In this document: piece after piece, positions 1 through 24,788 of the stretch
Numbering within the stretch: the stretch's first letter is position 1
Layout of the letters: every line of letters begins with the position of its first letter
From: Bugulina stolonifera
Taxonomy: Eukaryota > Bryozoa > Gymnolaemata > Cheilostomatida > Bugulidae
Direction of reading: 5' to 3'
Assembly (NCBI GenBank): GCA_935421135.1
Contig: OW285187.1
Span: 34,474,818 to 34,538,817 of the forward strand
Length of the DNA stretch: 64,000 nucleotides
Translations under genes and position numbers: made by a program
Notes under the pieces: generated by a model
What the model was told of the DNA's origin: nothing
The model's input: only the letters and a program-made list of their open reading frames with translations
Databases searched by the model: none

Positions 1-56
1 GTTCTGTGCATTGTACAGTATGCATTGACTAAGTAGAGGTGTCCATCATATTGTAG

Positions 57-1771
57 AGAAAGTTGAGTAAGAGATACAGGAAGAAGAGTTCCAACAAAGT
101 TACTTTAGGAGCCTCTCCATCAGTAGACATAGAACAACAGGTAAACATAGTGCCAAGTACATGTAGTCGTTGCTGTCAAAACAATATACTCTGTGAACCA
201 TTTGTCTACATCTGTAACAAAGTAAACACGTGGATATTGTAGACTTTGTATAACATCTCTTTCTTAATCCTGAGAAGTACCTGGTAACTACACAGTACAC
301 TTCCCATTCACTAGTATAATAATTATACAGCTCTGTACTAATACCTGCTATGGGTATTAGTAGAGCTAAGACATTCTTCCATCAGCTATTAAAACATAGA
401 ACCAGCTGAATGGCTAGCCTCTGGTACATTGTAATTATAGCCTGCAGGCCACCAGACCTGCGCTCTACCCACACAGTTCAGTGGCTGTGTATTTTAACAC
501 TCAATAAATAGAAATAGACTGGAAATCTGGTTTGTTTGTAGCCTACTGCCAACCCGGCGCGGCCTCTGCTCCACTCTTCCACTGCTAATACTCCTCTGAA
601 GTCACTGACAGAATCCCCCTATCCACTCCACAAAGCTGTCATTAAGCGACTGTTAAAGGTACACAAATCATAAGCCTGCCATTATTGTCTGTTTGTTTGT
701 ATTTTTATATTCTCGTAGTTGATGTATTTTTAAACAATTCTTCATCTGAATCCGCAGAGTTGACTTTGTCTCACATGCACTGTTTGTAGACGAATGCCCA
801 GTCTTGTACGACAGGAGCAGCCAATGACAGTTCAGTATTCTCATTGGAGAGTATACCACATGGATCCCCTGCTACACCTAGCCAAGATGACTCGCACAGT
901 ATGGCCACAAGTACACCACTTATGAGCAAGCCATTACTGCCCAACAAGTTCAACCTTCCTAATGGCGGCAGCTGGCAGACTAATATAAAGAAGACCAAGG
1001 TATGTCCTAGTATGATACTCTTGGTCTGCATGGCCATCATCATCACATTTGTGCAGGGCTAGTTAGACATAATTCTGCTCTCGGTTTTGTAACGCTGTAG
1101 GATAGCTCTTTTCCTCTGTTGTGCTAAGCATGTAGTATTGTACTGGTAACATACAACTTTCTCATGTCATGTTGGCAGCCAGAGAAAGTATTCATCATAC
1201 ATCATAGAAGACTAAGAGATGCTTCAGAGGTAAAGGCCTTGTTTGACTTGCACTTTTACTATTCATAACCACCACTTGTATACAATCCACTTACTATACC
1301 CAGAACCTGCTACTGCCGGTCATCATTTTAGTATTCTAACACTACAATTTGATTGTGTCCATTGACTAACCTTTCTGTGTGAACTAGAAACTCTGCCGGA
1401 ATTTCACTGATCACCTAACTGTGTTTGTCTGTCTACACTGACTTTTGTGTGATTTCTCTGATACTATGCAAACAGTGTGACATTAGTTGAGTTACTTTCA
1501 TTTCTATTATCATATCATCTTCATTCACATGGTTTATGGTTTTACATGAATTCCAAGATGTGCTTGCTTTATCTAGCAAGTAGTTTGGTGACTGTGTTAG
1601 TGCACCAGTAGAAATGTTAATACCATGTAATTTTACCACAATGTATTTTGTACAGCAATGCTTGTAGATTAAAATAACATAGTCTAACATCCCTTGTAGG
1701 AACACCAAGCCACACCACCCAGAGTTCCAGTAAAGATTGCTCTGGCTGCAGATTCAGGGTTCTCATGTTGA
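57..1771 (+). CDS. 3' end of an unrecognised multi-exon gene
   Basis: Four or five exons with clean GT-AG borders, all phase 0, can be read: 57-140, 542-658, 790-999, 1179-1229 and 1700-1771, ending in TGA. The 140-542 junction may hide one more exon. The encoded tail is about 130-160 residues, rich in Ser, Thr, Pro and basic residues. It begins with a basic stretch (RKLSKRYRKK), as found just inside a membrane span, and ends in ADSGFSC. No catalytic motif or known domain is visible. It could be the cytoplasmic tail of a receptor whose outer part lies upstream of the window, but this is only inference. The next gene is convergent. Exon structure is well supported; identity is unknown. Confidence 0.5.
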
Positions 1772-2251
1772 ACAAAGAAAATATCCAGGAGACTAAGTTC
1801 TACATGTAGCTGCTCACTTTATCAGTAATATGCATATTGTACATAATTGTAGCTTGCTAGTATTAGCTTTTGTTTTATACATACATGTATTTAATTTTGT
1901 AACAGTCACTAATAATACATCATGTAAAATATATATATGTAACTTATTTTATTGTGAAATATAGTCGCTGAGAAATATAGCCTTTGGTTGCACTAATATT
2001 CTGCATGGACATAACCCACTATCCAAAAACAATAGCAGAGATTAGCAATAAACAGAGTACATGTAGATATATAATTGTATATACAAAATGTAAATTACAA
2101 AATATTTTTGTAAAATAGCAGTATACAATATTGTGAGAATAAATGTACATTTAAAAATCAACTTTACTGCCAGCTTTTGGTTAAATTTGGAAGTTGTCTT
2201 CTAATTTTGCTTTGCAAGCTGGGAGAGAACTCTAATTATTCCAGTTATTTC
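1772..2251. other. convergent intergenic stretch
   Basis: AT-rich 480 bp between two convergent genes. It contains AATAAA-type signals near 2048 and 2140, fitting the 3' untranslated region of the plus-strand gene. No ORF or repeat is supported. Confidence 0.4.
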
Positions 2252-8353
<6,102 letters not shown>

Positions 8354-8460
8354 ATTGATGAACACTACAACCGTACAAGTAGTAACCTTGGTTATACAAT
8401 GAAGCTGGCATATTATACTTTTATTAGATATGTTAGGTAGTGTGCAGTGTCACAGTGGTG
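8354..8460 (-). promoter_or_regulatory. Presumed 5' flank of the VPS4 paralog
   Basis: The 100 bp upstream of the first ATG. No clear TATA box or initiator is evident. A GGT/AGT array starts at about 8460, so any core promoter is short or lies inside the repeat region. Confidence 0.25.
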
Positions 8461-8519
8461 GTAGTTGCGATGGTAGTGGTAGTAACAGTGGTGGTTGTAG
8501 TGGTAGTACACGGGAAGAA

Positions 8520-8639
8520 GGGGCGTAATTCCTTATGATACCGATAGAAATGATAACTGTGCCCACAGCTTACTGTGTGTGTTCAGTAAACTGTGGGCAC
8601 AGTTATCATTTGTATTCTTATCATTAGCAGTTACGCCCC
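8520..8639. repeat. 120-bp foldback hairpin in GGT array
   Basis: Outer arms GGGGCGTAA / TTACGCCCC (8520-8528 and 8631-8639) enclose a perfect 21-bp stem (8548-8568 with 8591-8611) and a short loop. GGT/AGT repeat lies on both sides, so a palindromic element appears to have landed inside the array. Confidence 0.75.
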
Positions 8640-9071
8640 TCTGTCCGCATGGTAGTAATAATAGCAGTACTGGTAGTGGAAGTAGTAGTGGTAGTGGCAG
8701 TAGCAGTAGTGGCAGTAGTAGTAGTGGTAGTAGCAGTAGTAGTAGTGGCAATAGTAGTTGTGGCAGTAGTAGTTGTGGCAGTAGTAGTGGTGGCAGTAGT
8801 AGTGGTGGCAGTAGTAGTGGTGGCAGTAGTAGTGGTGGCAGTAGTAGTGGTGACAGTAGTAGTGGTGGCAGTAGTAGTGGTGGCAGCAGTAGTAGTGGCA
8901 GTAGTAGTAGTGGCAGTAGTAGTAGTGGTGGTAGTAGTGGTGGTAGTAGTGGTGGTAGAAGTGGTGGTAGTAGTGGTGGTAGTAGTGGTGGTAGTAGTGG
9001 TGGTAGTAGTGGTGGTAGTAGTGGTGGTAGTAGTGGCAGTACTAGCAATGGTAGTAGTAGTAGTGGTAGCT
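8640..9071. repeat. GGT/AGT/GGC trinucleotide array
   Basis: About 430 bp of GGT-AGT-AGC triplets. It makes long artificial reading frames (poly Gly-Ser, poly Val, poly Leu-Pro) in several frames; these have no exon borders and are not taken as genes. Confidence 0.9.
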
Positions 9072-9180
9072 AGTAGCAGTCAGAGCTGGGTCAAGTCGAC
9101 TTGCGACTTGACCCAGCTCTGACTGCTACTAGGTACCACTACTACTACTACTACTACCACTGCACCTACTACTATCACCA
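9072..9180. repeat. 27-bp perfect palindrome and inverted array tail
   Basis: A 27-bp perfect stem (9072-9098 and 9104-9130) with a 5-nt ACTTG loop. The sequence then continues as CTACTACTACCAC, the complement of the GGT/AGT array, so array plus palindrome form a larger imperfect foldback. Confidence 0.75.
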
Positions 9181-9184
9181 CTGC

Positions 9185-9665
9185 TACTGACAACATGTTG
9201 ACTTGACTTGACTTTGACTTGCACATCAATGTGACTCGACTTGGAGACATGAATGACTTGTGACTTTGACTTGGGTTCTGCCAATTCAATGTGGAGAACA
9301 AAAATTTTGTACAGTGTATAGCCAACATGGAAAAGAGGTCTCAATTGCCTACCTAATATATGGGTATATCATTTTTACTTGATCAGTGCTACTAGCAGCC
9401 CTCAGAGTATGGCAAAGTAGTTAGCTATGAAGATACACAACTCGGGTAACATTAATTATTAATCTAATGTTACCCGAGTTATTAAAGTCACAAGTCACCC
9501 AAGTAAAGTCACATTGATGTGCAAGTCAAAGTCACACGTCATTTATGTGCCCAAGTCAAGTCAAGCCACATTGATGTGCAAGTCGAGTCAGCAAGTTGGC
9601 AAGTCCAAGTCAAATCGACTTGTGACTTGATAAGTCAAGTCAAATCTATGACTCGACCCAGCTCT
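9185..9665. repeat. CAAGT/ACTTG foldback element
   Basis: The left arm (about 9190-9285, ACTTGACTTGACTTTGACTT) is the inverse of the right arm (about 9485-9665, CAAGTCAAGTCA-rich). The shared block CACATCAATGTGACT / CACATTGATGTGCAAGTC sits in both arms. A nested 16-bp perfect hairpin (9439-9454 with 9465-9480, AACTCGGGTAACATTA) lies between them. No genuine ORF. Confidence 0.65.
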
Positions 9666-10184
9666 GTTAATTTTATTTTTCATTTTACCCCGAACATAGG
9701 CTTGCCAAATTCAACTAATGAAAATCGGGGAGATTCAGTATTTGGGTGGGATGGGATACCAAAATTTGAGTTGGAAATCAGGAGTCTCCTGCGAAATCAG
9801 GGAGACTTGGCAAGCCTGACCGAACACTGTCCGAAGTTTGATTGATTCAGTTATTGCATAGTGATTATCAAATGTCATGAGCAGTGAAAGCATGTACGAG
9901 GATCATATTCTATGACGAGGATATCCGGATAATGCTGGAAATACCAATGCGGTGTTACCACGGAAAGTACGAGTATGACGCAATGGGCTTTCCGTTGCAA
10001 TGTCCATCTTATAGGGTTATCTTCTCCACAAAAAATAACTCCCATGATCCATCCATACTATGAATGAATGAATGAATGAATCTGTATTTAAATTTATGCA
10101 ACAAAATATACATAAAAATGCCTCTATTTGCAGGCGAAGTTGTTTGAACAAAAAATATTATAATATTTATAACATTAGCTACAT
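9666..10184. other. Non-coding stretch with TGAA microsatellite
   Basis: No supported gene. Includes a short (TGAA) run at about 10059-10082. The rest is unremarkable AT-rich DNA just before the 3.84-kb transposon. Confidence 0.4.
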
Positions 10185-11579
10185 GTATTACGCATAGAGG
10201 TAGGATAGAGCCAGTACTCGACCGCTATTATTATTACGATCGTGAAGCCGGTCTGGCCCCACTTCTTTGCTTTAGACGCAGTTCCGGTTTGCTATTAAAT
10301 CCATTGTAACAATACGAAATCGATAAGGTTTGCTCAACAAAATCACATATTTTGTGGCTATCAGTACTCTGCAAGTTGAAAACTATCTATGATACATTAA
10401 AAATCAGAGATGCCAGACTCGAGTTAAAGACTCTCACTCGAGTTAATTCAAGCAACATTTTATGGCTTATTATAAAGACTCGTAACTTGAATATACAGCT
10501 GTCAAAAACTTGTAACTTGAATTGTAATTCAATTATGGCTATGATCAAAGACTCTCAACTCACACCTCATTATGTTGAAATATTCAATAACTCGAGTTTT
10601 CATTGGGCAGCTGTGAATTGTAGTGAATAGAAATAACCACAGTTATAACCACCGACCACAACTACAATTATAACACATTTTACACTAAAACTGTGACATT
10701 TTGCTTTGAAATTTGAACTTCTAACACCATTTCCTAGCAAAATTTCCCCATAAGCTAAACAATAACTCAGTAACTCTATAAAAAGACTCGAGTTAAACAA
10801 GAAAAGAATTGAATTGAAACTTGCTTGTAGTTAACTTGGATAACTTGACAAAAACTTGAGTTTCTGTGGACATGTAAATATTTAACTCGTAACTTGAAAG
10901 TTTTGATTTGTCACTGAAAGAATTGACTTGTAACTTGAAGAGTCACAACTAAGAGTTAGCCATGGAAACTTGAGTTTCTAAAATAAAACTTGCACACATC
11001 TCTGTTAAAAATACAACTTCTGATATAATTGAAATTAATGAGAAGTCAACTACATATGCGTTATATCTATTATTGCACTGTATTGTATTTTTGTTTTATC
11101 ATCTGCCGTGCAGAATTATGGATGGTAAATCATATGACTATCATAACCAGACAAATATATATATGCAAACAAGATTGAAAATTAGCAAAAATGTTATAGA
11201 CATAGCAATAAAAGAATTAAATAACAAAAAAATAAGAAATTTATGATACACTTATTGTAAAATTATGTTACAGGTATTGAAATGAAGCAAAAGTTCAATG
11301 TTTCAAATGTCTATTCATCGGTCGAGAATCGAAATACACTGTATAAACACCTGCTCACATCAAACCACAATCTGCTTTACTAAATCAGTAGCATAAGTGA
11401 GGCCACCTCTGTTTTTGGCCTTCATCATCCTACGACATACAAATGATCACCAAAGCCACCTGCACACTTCCGCACTGCCGTGTAGAGTTCTTGCAATTTT
11501 TCCTGAAATATCCAAGAATATTCAGTGGGTGAGTGTTACAAGTTTGTAGCGATGTTAAACAGAAGGTATTGGAGCTTTT

Positions 11580-11770
11580 CACTTGCACCACCGTAAAGAA
11601 AATAAACCAGAGCTGGAGTCACAGTCAGCTGAATTGGCTACATTTAAAGTGGACACTGACCGCTTCATCAACAGCTTTCTTGGATCTGCCCTAAAGCCTG
11701 TAGCAGTTGGGTTGTTGTTATGCTCTCCCATTCTATGAATCCTGCTAAACAAAGTCTTGAGAAACTCTGA
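11580..11770 (-). pseudogene. P/THAP9-type transposase C-terminal relic
   Basis: The minus-strand reading contains LFSRIHRMGEHNNNPTATGF followed by RADPRKLL, which resembles the 'FFS.IR..GG.N.NPT...F...(L/Y)RKLL' segment near the C-terminus of THAP9 and P-element transposases. It is short and lacks the catalytic domain. Assignment rests on one remembered motif; a protein search would settle it. Confidence 0.45.
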
Positions 11771-12186
11771 AAGTAACAGAATAAGTAGCATCTGATCTGT
11801 AGCAATAAAATATCAAAAATTATTCAAAACTTAGGAAACTCCCACGCAACGCACCTTTACACTGAATGTTATATATATATTATATTTATATATATTATGA
11901 TAACATACATGTATATAGGTATGTTTATACATTGTACCTTTGTACATATATATTACATAGACACGTGCGTGTGGATGATATAGCCTATTCCATCAAATAT
12001 TATGGTAACACTGAAATTATTATCTTTCAAGATAAAATGCTATAAAAAGAGACATCAATTCCAATACCAACCTAGATTACTACCATATGAATAATCTACA
12101 TTCACGCTGACATCTGCTACTGAATCTTTAGGGTTAAGTGACAATACTATACTGGACATCTGCTGGACTGTCAGTTTGAGGACTGT

Positions 12187-12435
12187 GCTGCTATTTGAAA
12201 ATGACGTTTCCAAAGTGGACAGTTCAGCACTGGACAGTTCGAAATGCCTAAGCCCAAACCACCAGACTTTAACTAATTTTTAATATTTTTTTATTAATTT
12301 AATAAGTTAAAATGAACTTTCTGCAAGTTTTGTTCTTCTAAATGTAATCTACACAGTTTCAAACTGTCCTGTTTCTAACTGTCCAGCTGTGAAAAGTCCT
12401 GTTTCGAACTGTCTTTTTCTAAATGTCCCTTTACT
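12187..12435. mobile_element. GGACAGTT-type MITE
   Basis: Inverted ends rich in GGACAGTTCGAAA / AACTGTCC and AAATGTCCC. A related copy lies at 55294-55507 inside a cathepsin Z intron, and a fragment near 43960-44030. All share the central block TGTAATCTACACAGTTT. Ends are imperfect and no target duplication could be fixed. Confidence 0.5.
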
Positions 12436-14040
12436 CAGTTTGAGCACCCGTCTGCCTTTTTTCTTGGACTAAAACTACAAAGGATCAAATATTTATAGCG
12501 TATTGAAATTTGTACAAAAATATTGGCGATTGTAGCCACAAGCTACACAGCCTACCCTGTCAACATCATTGCACTTGGGGTTCAAGCATTCAATATTTGG
12601 TTCGGAAAGGGAAACAAACATACAATTAATTAGTGAAAAAACTAGAATCCCAAACAAAACTAGGATCTAAACCTGGTGCTTTACCTGCAAATGGCTAGGG
12701 AAGTCCAAATACAGAAAGCATAACACCTTGCTTGAGACACTTCTAGCTTCCAATGAACGTTATAAAGCTCTCTAGCTCAAAGTGATCGGAGCACAGTCTT
12801 GAGTATAAATGGTTAGTGTGAAATCTAGACGTCTCAATGCTCTGACTCATTTATCCAAGAGTTTAGAGTTGCATAAAAAAACCTTTGAAATATGAACAGG
12901 AAAGGCGTTAATAACATTATTACACAATTATTTCAACGTAATATCATACATCAGCACACATTATAATACAATAATAAGATAATTACTGTGGCAATGTATA
13001 TAGGGCCTATAAATTTATTTACAACAGCGCATAACATGAGAATGACGCTAAACATATTCTTGATAATGAACAATAAGAATGAATATCTATAATATGATCA
13101 GTATGATTTATGATGTTAACGTATTATGTCTTGTTTTTTATAACCAAATAAAAACAAGTGCATGCCTGAAAGTTTCACAAGTCCTTTTGTCAACTACTAT
13201 TAAAATTTTTTCCCACTATTACTGGTTGTTTTGGTAGTTGGTGGTGATAGTAGTTTAATAATTCCAACCTCTCTATTTAGATCATCACTAGCTAGCAATT
13301 ACATCCACCCCTACTACAAATACTATAAAAAATAACAATAATAATAATGTGAACAACGCTATTGTCATTTAATTTTCCATTTATTTTTATAAAATTGGTT
13401 AATAATAATTGTAACAAATAATAGTTATAACAATAATATAATATATTATAATATATAATATTATTATTATGATTATAATATTATATATTATAATATATAA
13501 TATAATAATAATAATTTTTATTACAATTATAAATTTAAAATTAATAACAGAAAACCTTTAGGGCCGGCCAGAATACTAAGAAAAGTTTTGAGTCTCCCAG
13601 GTTAGTTGTTCTAATCCGAGACCGAAAAAAGCTTAAACCAGCTTAACAACATGCTGTGCATACTACCAATAGTACCACAAATGAATTATTATAATTATTA
13701 TTTATTAGTTGCAATAACAGGAGTGGTGGTAGTAGTTCGTAGTAATGTAATTATATTATTATTGTTTCAAAAAAATCAAAAAATATACGTTTGGGACGTC
13801 AGGGGATAGCAAACCATAGCACCAGCTAACAAATTTTAAACTGTAAAGTAATAGCTTACGTGTGAAATGACTTGTCACGAGTCCTGGATGAGTTATTACT
13901 GCACAAAACTTTGGCATAACTAATTACATTCACGTGCAAAAATGCAAACCGGAACTTTGTCTAAAGCAAAAAAGTGGGTCCTTACGGCGTCACTGGCTTT
14001 CTATATAGTACTGGCTCTATCCTACCTCTATGGTATTACG

Positions 14041-14944
14041 TTTGTTAGTCAGGAATTATGATTTCTTTTTTGAGGTTATATAATAAGTTGCCATGTTCTA
14101 ATAAGAGGCGACAAATCCCATATTATAAGAGAGAGAAAGAGGGATGATAACTCAAAAACATAAAATCTTTTTGGATGACTACTGTATAATAATACTGAAA
14201 AAATTTTAAATATAATATTTTGAATAACTGTTCACAAATACTAAAGATAAAGAGTATTTATGACTAGCAGGATATTTATGATTAGCAAAAATATATGGGG
14301 CTATACTTATACTCATAATGTGAGTTCTAGAATTATCCATTGTAATTCTGAGTCCATCTGGTGAAATCATGTGATCTGATCTGACAAACAGAGGTAGTAC
14401 TAACTACTCCTGATTTGAAGACAAGGATACCTGAACTAAACTACAGGGTTAGTTCAATTTGTGGGGGTATAATTATAGATGGGGGTGACTGGTTGCACTG
14501 CACACCAATAGTGTTATTTCCTTTCAACAAAATTTGTAATTGAAGAGCAACATATTACTCTAGCTATTTGTTTTCATTTCAGGCAGTCGCCTCTGCCCAA
14601 AGTCTTGGACTCCTATTAGATACTAACTCTACTGTATTAGGTATGAAGTTTTATTAATACAAAATTAATGCAACAGATATGAAATATACACATACTGCTA
14701 ATAATTATAAATATAACCACCAATCCATGATATAGTATTCTATAGTTCCTTTCAATTCCCAGCTAGTTTCAAAATATATACCTGTAGTCCACTTGTCCAC
14801 AACTATTTAATACACAAGTTCACATGATGTTTTATCATTATATTTAACTTTCCATATTACTTGAAACAATGCCATCTGTGTCCTTTAGAATTTAATTAAA
14901 GTATCATAAAAATATAGTTGATTGCAATTTGGCAATGATATCTA
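14041..14944. other. Intergenic, downstream of VPS4
   Basis: About 900 bp of AT-rich DNA between the transposon and the VPS4 stop codon. Likely includes the VPS4 3' UTR. No gene or strong repeat is seen. Confidence 0.4.
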
Positions 14945-21820
<6,876 letters not shown>

Positions 21821-22240
21821 ACTCTCCTAACTAGTAGTACTATTAAACAACTTATTTTAATTTTATATAAATATTATACAAACGATTTCCTGAAATGAGA
21901 GGACCAAAAACCGGAAACAGTGGTTAATCTCAAAGAATCAATAAATAATATGAAGTTGTGTTCTTCTCATAGAGGAGATAACTCTATGGTTCTTCATGTA
22001 ACACGTCTTGATCTTGCATGGGGAAAACTGTTCAGAGTGGAAGCCCGTACTCGTGATATTTGCCTCTTTGAAATATATAGGAATTTAGGAAAAACTCATA
22101 AAATTCTACAGATAATCCAGCAAAGCGGTACCCATAGAGGTAACTCTATGGCGGTACCATGGAGTTATCTGTTACCTCTATGGGCGGTAACTCTTTGCTA
22201 TCCAAGTACCACATTGTTTGTAATCTAGTAGAAGCTTTTA
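21821..22240. other. VPS4 5' flank and CATAGAGTTATC hairpins
   Basis: Upstream of the VPS4 ATG. The 22110-22195 part is palindromic, with several copies and inversions of GGTACCCATAGAGGTAACTC and CATGGAGTTATC. The CATAGAGTTATC motif recurs near 37995, 43368, 51180 and 60505. No gene is seen. Confidence 0.4.
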
Positions 22241-22800
22241 GCACCACAGAGTTATCTTCTCCCTGCTGTTTTATTGTTTTGGTCATGTGCTTAGTCATAG
22301 TCATGTGACTGATGTGGATCATGTGAGCAACCTTTCACTCCCACCAGCTATTATTTATGTTTTTATAGTGTACTTCAATCAAAGTTACTAGATATTTATT
22401 TACTAACTTTACTTCAGTACTTTTACTTATTATATCCTCAGGCCAAAGTACTTAGAATGTTTTTGTTGAGTAGAAGTTACACACCCCACAATAGGCATTG
22501 CATAATGTTAAAAGGAGAGACCAGTGCACTCATTCATAGGATGGGTTCTCTTCTCCCCTTCTATGCATGCTAAGACTCTGCTTCTGTCCAAATAGTTATC
22601 TTTGATAATAACTCTATGCTTCTACTACTGAAGCAATTTATGCTAAAATATACTCGCTGGGGCATATTTCAGCGAACATTTACTTCGGTGATATTTAATA
22701 TTATTTTATATTTAAATTGAAATAAAACGTTCTTAAATTTAAATTAAATTAATATCTTATTGATCTGATATAATATTTATTATTATTATATAATTACGAT
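22240..22800. repeat. Dispersed repeat (copy 1)
   Basis: Shares long blocks (GTCATGTGACTGATGTGGATC, the CACTCCCACCAGCTATTAT region, and GACCAGTGCACTCATTCATA) with 37985-38165, 43360-43960, 51180-51330 and 53390-53900. Non-coding. Family unknown. Confidence 0.5.
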
Positions 22801-22844
22801 TACAAAAGTTAGTAGGTGCAAAATAAATGTCACGGTTTGACCTG

Positions 22845-23515
22845 TTCTTTTTGCATTTTCTCACACAAATCGCACTTAAACCACTACTGTCGCACTATTC
22901 CATATTTGCAAAATAATATTGTTCATCCTGTTCAGTGCTCAAAGTGTACAGGCTCGCCCAACCCAACCCATCATGCTCGCACCCCAACCCACCACACCCA
23001 CCCCATCTCAGAGCCTGTAAGAACTGCCATACACTTTGGAGCACTGATCCTATTTCAGTAAGATTGATGTGTTGCTTGTGTTTGGAAACCTAGCTGCTGC
23101 CAAGAAAACCCTCTCCTTCAATTTGTAGCCTACGTATGTATGTTGGGAATTTTGGAAGCACTCAAGCGGTTAATATACACTGCTACAGAGATAGCCATAG
23201 GGCCTGAAACTCGTTGCGGGCATTGCCTGTAACTTTCTTGTTTATCACTGTACACAAGAGCTATTTATAGAATGACAGTGTTAGTGTTGACTCAATAAGA
23301 TTACTTGGCTATTTCATGCTGTAGCCTACCTATGTGCTCAATGCTGACTGGAGGTCATAATAGCCAATATTCAGATGTGTTTATCTTGGCTGCCACTAGG
23401 TTTACAAAGACAAACGGCACATCAATCTTAATGAAATAAGATGACAATATTATTTGCAAATACTGAATGGTGCAACAGTAGTGATTTAAGTGCGTAAAGT
23501 CGTGAGAACTCGGTT
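22845..23515. mobile_element. Foldback or MITE element
   Basis: A left arm (about 22860-22925, CGCACTTAAACCACTACTGT) pairs with an inverted right arm (about 23440-23510, ACAGTAGTGATTTAAGTGCG). A second inner pair, CAGTGCTCAAAGTGTA / TACACTTTGGAGCACTG, lies at about 22932 and 23030. No ORF is convincing. Confidence 0.6.
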
Positions 23516-23634
23516 GTTTTTTTTTATATTTTATGTTGAATGTACTATTTTTGTAATCTTATTTATGTGCTATTTATACTTTTTTATGTTTTGTGATATA
23601 TGTGCTACTATTAGCCTCAGTGATTCATCCAGAC

Positions 23635-23835
23635 CATAGCTCTCTCAGGGTTCTGGGCCAAAATGAGCGATAAAAAATATTTGTTCTAATGAGTGGTGTG
23701 TATGTATTAAGGGCCTGTCTTGTTTTGTGTATCTTATCTAAACTATAATTAAAAGATGGCTCAATACCTTCTGCCAGGCACCTCGAAAAAAGTGAAAATC
23801 TTGCTTCCTTCCACTGTTTTTGTAAAGACTTAATG
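23635..23835 (-). pseudogene. LINE reverse transcriptase, C-terminal end
   Basis: Minus-strand reading runs from the 23835 break to a TGA at 23635-23637. It contains SLQKQWKEARFSLF and later FYRSFWPRTLRE, the typical end of CR1/L2/RTE-like LINE proteins. It is the continuation of the fragment at 30114-30206; the 6.3 kb between is inserted transposon. Confidence 0.7.
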
Positions 23836-24300
23836 CAGTGTTCGAAGTGTGGTTATATGGGAGTATACGGCGTGTACCCACCTCGATTTTAGTGGGTACG
23901 GCCAGCAGGCGTGTACCCTCATATGCGGACTAGCGGTGGAAGCAGTTGAACTAATCTGCTTTCATACGCAGCCCGTTAGTACATTAACTAGTTGTTTTAG
24001 TAAAGGTATTGCTCCTTTACTAACTACAGCCAGTCAGACCACTCCCACCTAAAATAGTGAGAGGTCGCTAATTTACTCAATTTAATAATATGTTAATCAA
24101 ATGGGTGTCTAAAGTATTTTTCATTTCGATATTAATATTTTTTACAAATTAACACATGAGAATTAGGCAACATTTTTATATTAGAAGGGCCAAAGTACTA
24201 CTGTTTACCCAAAAATACATAACATTTTAGATATTGACAGGTAAACAAGGGAGACAAATCTAAATTTCTCAAACATTTTCTGCAAGCACTGTGTACCCAC

Positions 24301-24462
24301 TGTGAAGTTCGTACTTACTAGTAATAACTCTGGGTTGCAGTCGCGTCTCAAAGTACGTCCTCTCTTGTTGGTTCCAAGATATGTTCTCCTTTCTCCCGAG
24401 ATGATCTCAATCTCGGACTATTCGTGACGTTGTCTTCACGCCCCTTTCCGGTAGCCACTACA
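24301..24462 (-). repeat. 3' LTR of gypsy element
   Basis: 162 bp, beginning TGTGAAGTTCGTACTTACTA and ending CCACTACA. It differs from the other LTR by about one base (TCTTCACG against TCTTAACG). Confidence 0.93.
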
Positions 24463-24788
24463 CCTCCCTCTTAAGTCCTTTTTATCCAATCAGGTGCAAC
24501 TACACCTAAAACGAGATATTTGAAAACAATGCAGCATCACAAGTGCCATACAATCAGTATTGAAATTAGAAACAGTAATTAACGATTAATATAATTATAC
24601 CAATGTTAGTTAAACGAAAGACAACCAAAAACATTTGGTGTTTTTTTTTGTGTAAGGTGCAACTACACCTAGAACGAGAGATTTGAACCCGATACAATCA
24701 GTATTGGGAATAGAAACAGTGATTAGTTAACCAGTGTTAGTTAAACAAGGAGACACCAAATAATTTGATTTTTTTTTTTTTCTGCATC

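Larger units (their letters stand above)
10193..14032. mobile_element. 3.84-kb DNA transposon, 8-bp TSD, P-like
   Basis: Terminal inverted repeats begin CATAGAGGTAGGATAGAGCC and extend for about 90-100 bp with mismatches (10193-10290 against 13945-14032). They are flanked by an exact 8-bp duplication GTATTACG (10185-10192 and 14033-14040). Eight-bp duplications fit the P and hAT superfamilies. The minus-strand fragment at 11580-11790 resembles the C-terminal part of P/THAP9 transposases, which favours P. No intact transposase exists. Internally there are CTCGAGTTAA/TAACTTGA-rich tracts (10390-10990), an AT-rich palindrome (13430-13520) and a second MITE (about 12187-12435). It is probably a decayed or chimeric copy. 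Confidence 0.7.

Noticed and set aside
8533..9122. Poly Gly-Ser, poly Val and poly Leu-Pro ORFs of 157-171 codons on both strands
   Set aside because: Caused by the GGT/AGT trinucleotide array in all frames.
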